Source of the DNA: Mesaphorura yosii | Taxonomy: Eukaryota > Arthropoda > Collembola > Poduromorpha > Tullbergiidae | Assembly: GCA_009869945.1 (NCBI GenBank) | Contig: WIXG01000173.1 | Location: 62,001-126,000, forward strand | Direction: 5' to 3' | DNA length: 64,000 nucleotides | Shown: in pieces, positions 13,918 through 25,900 of the stretch | How the letters are laid out: every line of letters starts with the position of its first letter | Position numbering within the stretch: the first letter of the stretch is position 1 | Notes under the pieces: model-generated | Database searches by the model: none | Told to the model about the DNA's origin: nothing | The model's input: the letters and a program-made list of their open reading frames with translations, nothing else | Position numbers and translations under genes: made by a program

Positions 13918-16900
13918 CTGAAATTAAAAGATCGTTTCATCAAAAGTCTTCCTCCTACGTCATGATAAGGAAAACAAAAGCTCACCTGCACATTTGCTCG
14001 TATGACACTTTCTCGCGACGCGCAAAGTTGACGGAGCAATGCTGAAACGGGCAGCCCTGGTGTTGATTGGGAACCCGGTCCGACCCACTGAATTGCTGAT
14101 CCAGAACGTGAACCAGATTGTTGCCGCAACAATGAATCAGTGCTGAAATCAATTCCTGCTGATATGATTGACGACACATGCTCGCTGTCGCGCCCCGGCA
14201 GATGCTTGGACATAACTTGTTCCAAGTCTTTCACAGATGACGCGCCCTTTAATTGAAATTACAAATTAGAGGTGCCATTTTAAGCGCATTCATCGTCTTG
14301 CGAATGGTGCGACTCCAACTCACCGATCCTGACCATTGCTGGTGATTACTTTTTCGCCATCTCGAAGAATCCCCGCTGTTGTCCGCGTCGATACTGTTGT
14401 GAGGACTAGCATTGTCAATCGCGACTGCATTCCCACTCATTGAAATTCCAGCCCCTTCAATTCCACGACCTCCGTCCGGTGTATCATTTTGAACAATGAT
14501 CTGCCGCTTTGAAAAGTTTGTCGAACGATGACTTGGTGAGACCCCGCGTCCCGTGGGTGATTCCATTGGCGGTGGCACGTCTCCATTGACGGCTCCCTTC
14601 TTCCTCTTCCTTCCCTTAGTGGGTTTGACGCTCGTAGCAACGAACGGCTCTGAGTCCAACGATCGAATTGACTGCGGAGTCCGAGCGTCAGCATGATCAG
14701 GGGTAGTTGAGGAAATTGGTGTCAATGGCTGAGATTCACTCATCTGTACAACAAAGAAAGATGTGAACAATCGTTTCATTCGTATTCGTCCGCGTCGTCG
14801 AGGCAACTAATTAGCACGTGCGCATCCCAAATATCAAGAATCATACCGAAATAGGATCCTCATGTCGGCCGCTGCCGGTAGAGCTTCTTGAATGAAGATT
14901 TGTTCTTTTCTCACGAATCTCTGGTGCACGTGGGAGTCCGGGTGCACTTCGTGCAGGCCGAGCAAGTTCTATCGGTTGTCCAGCAGAAGCATCTCGAACA
15001 CGTCCGCTCTCATCTACAGTGCGCCAGATGAACAACAGAATAGCAAATATAAATGAAAAGGTGCTCCGGCCAGAATATAAAAACCACGAAGTCCTACGTG
15101 TTTTCCTTGAACGCATACAAAATAGCCAACTTTGGAATCACAGTCACAACTCTGCTCGACCGTCATCATTTCCCTGGCCTATGTCAAGTGAATTGATTTG
15201 CTCTTCAACCACAGTCACGTTTATAATAGACACGTTTCACCCCTTTTCCAACTTAGTAGACTTCGTTCATGATCGTGGTCTCAAGTTCAGACCAACGTCC
15301 TCATCCTCATCATAATCATGTCCCAGTCGGGCTTCGGATCCATGGAGCACGTAAATAGTACTCGGCGGTCGCCTTTTAGCTTATTAGTATGCGTCCGCGT
15401 CCTAAATGTACTCTGGTTGTCTCGCACGTAATGTAAGTTATTATTTCCCGGTCGTTTAATGTGTAGTGTACATGTTTTGCATTGGAGTGCACCAAAACGT
15501 GGGGAAGGAAATCATGTCCACGTCGCGTCCGCACTTATTCGAAGTAGTCACAGTCATAGTCACGTGCTGGGGCTAACCGAAGAGGAGAATGCCAAACTCA
15601 CCCGAAGAATCTTGATCCGGCGATTTTTTATCGTGCTCGTCGACAAATATTTCTTTCTTGACGGTCGATGGCAGACACTCTTGGTCGAGTTGACAGCAAT
15701 CCATCACCGTGTTGGCGTATTCTTTCCCACTGTGTAATTAACCAGCAATTAACAACGCCTATCTTAAATACATAGTCTTAAGGCGAATGCCTCTCATCTG
15801 TAAAAGTTTTACCTTAAAATGTAATTGACACAAATAATACTTTGCTCGTCTGAATTCTTGGAGCTACAGACGATCGTAGCGCAGATCTGCACCCATGTGA
15901 AGCCTCCGTTCTTGTTTAGGATTCGATGGTACTGACTCATGACTTGACCTTTCTCCAACACTAAAATGTGAAATAGTGAAATTTGATTAATTATAGTCTT
16001 GCGTCTGTCAGAACGATCAATCATTCAGTAATTGTCAGATCAGATGAACGTTGCCAAATATCAAATTCAGATAATAAACCCAATAAAGCGATAAAAATTG
16101 TTGATAAAAAAATGACGGAGTAATTGAGACTTTAGAAAATCAGCTACTGCATTCTCCTTAGTCGTTATATGCCATTTCAAAATCCAAAGTCTTCTGAACT
16201 TACAGTCAATGTGGGTTTTGCGCAATATTTTGACGTCTTCTGCATGGCACAACGTGTACAAGTTCTTTCCCATCATTTCATCCGCAGAATAGTCTAGGAG
16301 ATCCGAAACTCTGAACAATCAAACAATTAAAGTGTTAGAAACTCGTGAAATGATTTTCATTAGTTTCACAAGCCCTATCCTTCCCGATCGCACGAATTCA
16401 GCTGAGCCGGGTCTCATTTTACCCCAAAATGATGCGACACGGCGGTTCTCCCCGCTCGTTCTCGCCTGTATGAGAAGGCAGGGCAGGCAGGGGTGAAATG
16501 AGAATCATGTTTTGAGGCTAGAGACTTTTGTTTTGTTGTCTCTGCCTTGCTTTCTGTTTCCTTCAGGCTTTAGTTATAAAATAGTATAATTTGCTTCTTG
16601 TGCAAAACATTGAACTCATGCCCAACAGCAAGCAATGAACTGTAACTAATGACACGCACTAAAAACAGCGAGTCGACGCTGTAAAATCAGTGCAAGAGCC
16701 GACAATCTCATAAAATTCAACAAAAAAAGGCAGCGGCATGTGGATTACATTGTATCATTATCTCTCAAAACTAGTTCATCATAAAAAGGCAACAAAATCT
16801 GTTCATCGGATGAATGAACAGCCCAGGACGTCAAAAATGGAGTGCGGCCGTAACATTTGTAAGGAATTTGCACATAAAGATTACTTTAATGAGACCGAAC

Positions 16901-19900
16901 TCGACTGAAATGACCAAAAAAATCTGAAATGGGAAACAGGCTGAAATAAGGTGAGAAAAGTTGCACGCATTTTGGAGGCAACATCATTTAAATATCAGTT
17001 TCAGCCTTTCCGCGATCATAACAATCAATTTCCAACGTGTAATTAGGAATGGAGCATGAGCTTTGTGTGGCGTTGATAATCATTACACTGATCTTGTTTT
17101 CGTTTCGCGAGGAGGAAATTATACGGTTTTGTATTACAAAAGGGTGGAGCGAAATAAAAATTGATGGATTCTTAACATTTCAATTAAATACGAAGTTAAA
17201 GAGGGACGAAACTCGTTCATTGCTCTTCATTAATATGCAAACATTTCATCTAGCTCCTTAATTAACTCACCTTGGCTCGCAATGAATGATTCTGAAGTCA
17301 AATGAGAGCCGTGTAACAAACATGTCCGTTTCAAGTCGGATCTCGTGAACTGATGGTGGTGGAAGTGCAATGGCCATCGCGACCATTCCCAGAAGCGGCG
17401 GTGGTGCTTTTCGTGATTGAGAAAACGAGTACTGCGCTCGTAGACGGCAGAGAACTAGAACGACCTGCAAATATTCAGCAGTCATGGTCAAATTAGGCAA
17501 ATATGAATTCACTAATTGCATAAAGCTCGTAATTTCAGATTTGTCTTTCCTCGGACTCCAAGCAAAAGCAAGTAGCAAACATAATTCATATTTCTTATCG
17601 AAATCTCGCCCCGGCCTGGCCTAGGCAAAGAAACACAGTAGTGGCAAGACAAATGCGAAATGAAGCACAGTAAAGTTTTTAATTTATGTCCCGGATCCGC
17701 AGCGCAAGTTTTATTTTAATTGCCTTTAAATAGTCCCAAGAGGGAGTTTCGCTATTTGTTCTACAGATTCAGATACGCCGTAATTACCATTCCTGTATCA
17801 ACATGGATTTAAATTGCTGGGTCAAAAGATACACGATTAGGCAGGCACGTACACCGAGTGTGGTGTCTACATGTTGGAGTTAGGAAGCAAGAGTAATAAA
17901 TTTAAATAGAGAGAATTGCACAGCAATGCCCAGAATCATCCCAGAACAAGAGGTACATTAGCAATGCAAATTAAAACCAAAGCATGTATGCACAATAAAT
18001 TACGATTCGCATGATATCTAAAATCACAAAATCAGCTGCAATGCAATGCCAAAAGCTCGAGTCCGAGTGCTGGTCTTGCTTTCACACTCGCACTACTTAC
18101 CCGATACCCTGATGACTTGAAATGACATCCCCTCTTGGTTAGCGTGGATTTCATCCGAATACAAAAGGCTCGGTCCGGGCCTTTGTAGCCAGCGTTGCTT
18201 GAAATCGACATCAGTGACGAGACTAAATTGAAATACAGAAAGAAGTATTGCATTTGAGTTAAAGATGTCAGCAACGGGTTTGCCAATTAAGTTAACCGTA
18301 CAAATAAAGAAAATTCGAATTCGAAATCTAACAAATTCCGCAATGAAAATACGCTAAGGCTAAAGATTTCCTGAATTTCCTTAGAGACATTGCTGTCTTA
18401 TACGTGTAAGTCACGTCCGTCTTTCACGCATACAATGTGGGCAGTGTACAAGACATGGACGTGGATACAGTCTACGAATTCTACAAAGTTCCCGTGTTGG
18501 CTTGGAACGTCAATAATTTTTCCGTGGTCTCATCTCGCCCGCTTTCTCTTCGGATTCCTGGATCCGAGTTCTCTATTCTGTCTCCACGCTCGGCATGGTA
18601 CAAGAAGGAGGAACGTGTACGGCTCGCTTCGCAGCTAGTTGGCATTGTTCACACGTATTAAAATATGAGATATGAGACGTCCCGAAAAATAAAGTAGAAA
18701 TAATTCGAGTCACGGAAATTGACACCGAGCCTGCGCCTCCACCAAATTCCTATCTGTCGCACAATTCTCTTTGGTCTTTACGCCTATTCGGGAATTGCAG
18801 CATGACCACGGCGTGAATTGGACAACGAATTGCAAGAACTCGAGACGTGTGTTGTTTTATTTTGATTAAACGTCTGGCGTAATTTATCTGCCATGCAAGT
18901 ACCGACAAATAAGGTGGTGTCGGCACTTTTGTTCCGAAGCCCACGACCCAAATTAAATTAGCTTTTGTAATGTTAAACTTACCGTCAGGATTGTTGGTAG
19001 CAGAATTTGAGGAACCGTCCTCTGAGCCTGCAGGAGAAGGAACGTTAGCACCGGGTCCGTGAGAAAGACCAAGCCCAAGCTGTTCCGCCAACTCGGCGTG
19101 GTCACCCTGAATATGATGCCAATCAAAAAATGTTTATTGTTAACTGCTTTTCGAATTCAATGCTTCTGTGAATACCTGATGAATGTAGTCGAAAACACTG
19201 CTTCCCGTTAGTTCCACCTGCAATGGAACACAAAGTACATGAGATTCCTTACCTCAAATATTCAAACTTCAGTCTTTGAGGGTGAATTTGCGAATTTACC
19301 TGTGATAATCCGAGGTATATGGACACTGTTTCGGATATGTACAAGAATCTGCCATCTGCAGCCAGCGAGAACGCAAAACCATCCAGAGACTGCAAATTCA
19401 TATCATTAAGATACATGAATTAAATACAACTTAACTTGCGAAATTATAAAATCATTTTTACCTGTAGAATGTGTGTGCCTTGGTGTTGTTCAAAGAGGTC
19501 CAGGTGAATGTTGCCAGACGATCGAGGTCTTGACCCTGTGGAGACACAATTACAAGAAGAAATTGTTAGATATAGTTGACATTTGCTAATTTGGGCCATT
19601 GAGTGTTCAAACCGGAATCTAAACCGAAGCATTTATGAGGCAAAATTGCCATGAGGGGATGCGTATTGTGCTTTTATAGGATGAATGCACTAAGGTACTT
19701 CAGCACGCTTTGTTGATGAAACAAGTGGCACTTGCGACTCACGTAATCGTATTACGCAATTTACAGGCCGGTTGTTAGTGTGCAATCAGCAGAATTCAGG
19801 GCGAAACTCACTAAAAATTGAGTTGCCGGAATGGAATAATAAATCTAATTTTTCTTGTATACATATTTTATTGTTGGAGTTTGGAACAAGTTGACAAGAA

Positions 19901-22900
19901 GGGGCTTCAGAATATTATAAAATACTCTTGAGAGTTGCCACTTGAGACAAGCACCGAAAAAGATTCAAACTAAATGAATAGTCGCTTCGTGGCGGCCACT
20001 CTCAACGCTCGGTGGATGCATTTAACTAAATTTGTTGCTTGTCTAAATTTTAACAGGTTATTCCTTCCAGATTACTTTACGACAGCAAAGAAACACAAAC
20101 TCAAGATGAAAGACCCGAGCGGAAATGTAGTTAAGAACGAAAATGATACTCGAATACTCTCGCGGCATAGGGAAACAAGACAGCGAACGAAACACGGAGT
20201 GAAAGTCCAAACTACAAAGAGAAACCTCGACGAAGGAAGAAGAGAGAAAGCGAAGTAGAGCCGGCGCGATGAAAAAAGCCCATAAATTAGTAGAAAGTGA
20301 AAACGGTGTAATCAAGTTCATCAGTGTAGTTATAAATGTGTTTTGCAGGCTCAATATATCATAGGACTCTCCCAGCGACCATTATTTCATGGTGGCGGAT
20401 ATTAAGTTGTCAACTTTTCGTGATCCAAAAGTGCAGGGGTGCAACAACAAACACGGCACGTTAACTAACTGCAATGAACACGGGCTAGGCGAGACCAGCG
20501 AGGGAGACCAAGGCGAAATTATTTGAACTAATTTTTTCTGATACAAGATTTGTCCTCTCCTTCTTAACTACAAACTTGTCGGGAGTCCAAATTTCTTCTG
20601 CCAACTTCCTCGCCCACCGCCCTGCCAGGACAAGCTTGCGCAACTTTTTGTTGTTTTGTACGGGAGAATGTGGGTGACAAGAATGGCAAGCGCCAATTTT
20701 TAATATTTGTCACGCGGGGCTTAAGCAGAAGGGCCAAAATTAATTGGACAACTCTAACTGCTCGAACTTCAGAGAGGCCAACAATTTCGGGCGTTGGGGA
20801 ACATCTCATGCATTTCTGCTTTTTTTTTCCTTTGCCTTCTGTACCAGAAGCTGAACGCTACTGGAAATAATAGGTTGGATCAAAAGTCAGACTACCGGCA
20901 CCACAGCCATCAACGGATAATGATTCTGAGCGTTAGCAACGATGAAGAAAAGCATTATTATGTTTACCCTGTTATTGGAATTTTCGAAATTATTCGGAAA
21001 GCATCAATTACAGGTGCAGCAAAGCCGCACAATGCAGAGACGAGATTTTTATAGCATCAAAATCTTGTTATTCGTAATTGAGCAGTGGAAAGTGGAAATA
21101 ACTTCAAGGCTGAATGGTTACTGTCTGAAGATCCACAGCTTCTCCTTGCATGATAATTTTGAAAACAGGTACGCAATTTGTAACGGAGAAGCCAAGATTA
21201 ATTTTGTATAATAGCAGCAGGCGCGGTGAGGCAAGCCCCGCAGTTATGCGTACCAGTGCGAGACGTTTACAAGTAGCTGTGGTTGGACTGAAAAGGTTTA
21301 AAGTAAACTGCTGCGGTAAAACTTATAAATATTACAATGAGCTTGGCGACGTTAAAAATTGATGAAGTCGAATTGATTGAGAAGTCTGAAACGCTTGCTT
21401 CGCTTGTGAGCCTGACTTCATTTTTCTATAGCCGAAGTTCGAGCCGAGTGTCGATTTTTTCCTGATCCGTTCAGCTTTGACTCTGTTGTAAGCCAAGACG
21501 CAACAAATTCGAAGAGGGAGACCAGAAGAAGTATAAATTCACGTTTTACTTTGTTACGCCTTTGCCTTGTGTGCATTGCCGTAATAATGTACGTACGTAC
21601 ACGAAGAATTTTTGACTTTTACTCAGACTTTTCTACTTGCCTCTTCATTTTACGATATATTTTTTACTTTCTTCTCTTTTCCCAATCAGTGATTCCGTTC
21701 ACGATCTGTACTCGTTCCTTCTCTCGCAGACTGCTAACAGCAGCTCCGGCCGGGACGGCGGCCTGCATACCGATTAACTTTCTGACGTTTCTCCTTTTTT
21801 ACTTTGCTCTTTTTGCCGTGCCTGCCTGCCTGCCTGCCGCAGTCAGAATACAGATTACAATTGCAAGCTCTTGCAGCCTTCGTATTCGCCTTCAGTGAGT
21901 GATGTTTTCCCTCGCCGCTGTGCCGCAGACAACGAAAGAAAAGACAGTAAAATTCGAATTCGGCAATGGCAAAGGCAAAGAGGCATTATCCGTCGAGAAA
22001 TGCAAACTCTTTGTATAATGGAGAAAGTTATGGCACAGGACACGGACGTGCATGAACTCATTTCACATTATGTCCATCTTCAACTCGCACTCGCAGTCAG
22101 CCGTGGCATAACCACATAACATTACACATTACACATATGCAAACTCCAAATGGCTCGCCACCAAAGCGTCTTTTTATTGTGGTAACATCAACTGCGAAAC
22201 TCTTTTTCTTTTGATTCGTGACTGAACGCAGTTGGCGAGAGCATAAGTTAGTGATTTTATAATTTAGGAAAGTGTAAACTTTCTGCCGCGCGCTCCTTCT
22301 TTTATCTCCGTTGGGAATTCTGACCAGTTCTTTTCTAGCGCTCGCATATCGCATTCATTTTCTCGTCTATCGGACAAGCGTGAAGCATCTTAACACGAAG
22401 CCAATAAAGGATATATCAATTTTCTCAAGAAAACTAGTACGCACAGAAACTCAAGACAGAGAAAGTTAAAATGAACCGACCAAAGCAACAGCAATAAGCA
22501 ACAACAAATTTCTCTCGAGTCCGTTGCAAGCACATTGCCTTGCCTTGTCGAGTCCAAGTTCAAAGCGAAGCAGCGCCGAGATAAAAAGGAAACTGGACCG
22601 ACAAGGCTAATAATCTAATTGTGCCGGTAAAAGGAGAAATTGTCTCGCAAATAATGCCAAGCCCACACTGCGTCCGTCCAACACGAGGCCATGCCGAGTC
22701 TGTCGATGTTTTACAATTTTATTTTCACACTTTCACTCACTTTTGCAGTTGCAGCAGTAAATTTGTTGGTGTTGAGCAGTCACTTCAATTTATGCCTAGT
22801 TAAAGTGAATTCTTTTGAAGATCTCTGCCACATTATTCTCAATCAAACGGCTAGCGCACTTTTTCGCAGCGCATTTGCTACAAAAGTTGTATTTCATGTT

Positions 22901-25900
22901 CCCCTTTTTGACTCGACTCGACCACACTTTGCGAGCATGTCAAAATAAAGTGGTACTTGTTTTCATTCCCTTCCACTTTCCAGTTCCACTCCACGCTTTA
23001 TGGCATTATGACAAGAAGGTTTGAAATAAAATATGAATAACGTACGCAGAATTTACTGGCAACGGCAGCGCTCCCGTCCCTCATTCGGGACAATTTGAGG
23101 TTTGACAAACCGCGTGTCGGCGCACCGCTTTGTGCAGGGGTAAATTCGTAAATTCTGTGTTCATCCTTCAGTAACGAAATAGCTGAGAACCCATGAATGA
23201 ATAGTCGCGTAGTGTAAAAGATTCGGTTTTGTTATGATTTGGTAAAGAAAAATGCCAATTCAGGAAAACACGAGCCCACTTTAAATTGCCGATAGAAAAC
23301 TTGAAATTTGTCTCTCTACTTAATTTTATTTACTTCATTTCGCCTGTATGACGAGAATTTGTTGATTGGATTATCGGTCTGCTTATTTCGGTACGACTGC
23401 GACTCGCAATTTACTTCACATTCTGTTGCTTGTAAGTAACTTGCAGCAATCACACTTCCACAAAACCACTGCAATGCTACAGCTTTTCTATCTTCAAGTG
23501 CTGTGCCGGGCCGAGTGCCGTGATTGATTTGATTACCATTTCAGTACGGCGATGTCTGTACTGTGTAAGGTTTTGATAAAAAGCTGCCCCACACTTGCAG
23601 AATCACGATAATCATCCTCAGAAAAGCCAACTAGACGCAAATAAGCCCCAAATCATCACAAACCAAGACTAATCAACGTGAAAGTAAAAATACAAAAATG
23701 TACCCCGCTGGTACAATTCGGCAGCCATCAAATTCATAACTCAACTCAACGGAACTCATTCACATATGATATCATCGTTCATGCATAGAGAAAAGTAAAT
23801 ACCGCACGCCGCAATCACGCTGGTGCTTCAGCTTGGTGTTTGGTCTTGGTGGGTTTTCAACAACCCCAATCAATGCAATGCGGGAAAGAAATGGATCCTA
23901 TTCGCTTTTCGTAGAAGAGCACAAGAGAAAAGGATTTATGAAAGGGTGAAAGACAAAACGCAAACGCACCGCGGCGAAAGGATTGAATCGAATGATCCCG
24001 CAAATCCAACCCAGAACCCAGATTGTACAACCACTGATGACACTAGACTTTTACTCACACGCAATCTCGTTTGCGTTGGCTTCGTCTCAATTGTGTGTCT
24101 AAGAAATTATGATCCAGGACATCACAAAATCTCATCTCATCTCATAAAAGCCAAACGCCAAAAGCCTTTCCACGTACCAGGAAGGAGGAAAACGAAAACG
24201 ACGCCGTGACTTACCCTTTTTATTCGATGTGGGATTATCTCTAACCCAGGGTGGATCGCCATGTGCTGAAAATTAAACAAATGAAAAATTATTCTTGACG
24301 TTTCCTTGAAATGGGAAAGCTTGATTTCGTTTCATTTTTACAGGATTTGAATTTTGTCTTCGCATATTATTATTAGTTTATAACTGGTTGTAAACTAAGG
24401 TTCAGCCTCCTGAAATGTTAATCAGTTTCTGTTTCTGCTTCAACAATCAGGATGTCGAACACCAATGAGCAGGTGAAAGAGAATGAAGACCCAGAGCAAG
24501 GATCCGGGGAGCTAAAGAACACTCCGAAGAAGGTATTCCAAACACCAATCGTGTTCATAATTTATCAATAATTAAACTTGAAATTGCCATCTTTTCAACA
24601 GGTCAAAGACCAGACTCCTGAAATTGGCCTGCACTACAAGCGTCGGGCAAGTACAAATGCCTTACACCAAACTGCGGATTCACTGGAGAAAGAGTGTAGG
24701 TAAAGAATCACGCCAGATTTTGCCCACCGGACATGATTGAGTCAATGAGGTTACGGAAGGCAGACTATAGCCAGCTTAACAGAGAAAAAGTGAACGAGGC
24801 AACGAACCAGCGACAACGTAAGATGAGACAAGAGCAGAAGCGTGAGGAAACAGAAAAGCAGATAGAATACCAGTGTGATTACGTTGGTTGTCACAAAAAG
24901 TTCTACGCACTGGCGTTGCTGACACAGCATAAGCATAAACACCAGCAGTAAGTATTTATGCATCTTTATGTGCATTCTTGCGCAGGTCATTTAGTATTAA
25001 CCTGCTACTACTTCACAGGAATTCAGATAAATGCCTATCAAGTTACTTCTCATTTAAAGCGAAACATGAATTAAAAGAAGAATTTGACTCTCAGAATAGT
25101 GAAAAACGGTAATCTCAAGAGATTTTGGCAGAACATCAGGCAAACATTGAATTAATTAACCAGGAGCGACCCAAATCCTACGACGTCTATTTCGTCATCA
25201 CGGTCGATAAAGAAGCTGAATCAATTGGATTGCTGGAGTACTTACGACAGAACTTGAGAAACCCTAAATGAGTTGTCAAGTATTATGTGGGCAAGCATTC
25301 GTTCACGGACAAGTTTCGCCAATCCAAAAGGGATTTAAACTTTACACACAATACCGGCCTCGATCATTCAAAGAGAAGACAGCAAAATAATGGAAGATTG
25401 TGCATCTGGCCAGCGTATTGCTTACGAAATGAAAAAGCATTCTCACGCGTCACCTGGGGAAATGCAAAGAGGAAGTACAAGTACATAATATCTTATTTAT
25501 CGCTATTTAAAAGCATTAATTGCAAATTTTAAGGTTACTGATCACAAATATTAATTTCAGCTCCTTGGATTTAATTGCTCAGTAGCAAATGATTCCACAG
25601 AAAAATGTCAATGGATTGCCTTGAAGAAAAGAGCTGATCACATGCACTTGCTATCAAAGAAAGAAGTTCGTGATGCGGATATACTTGGACATAGGAATCT
25701 TTCTCTCATTTGTCTTTCAGAAGGCTGCCCCGGACCTGAAGTGCGCAACACAGAAAAGAGATTCTATTGTAAATTTCATTGTCAGAATTCCGAGATTAAG
25801 CTACTGGATCTTAACATCAACAATGATAAATACTCATCTGATTCAGAAACTGATTAACCAATAACTACATTTACTTACTACATCCGTTTCATTCCAAGGC

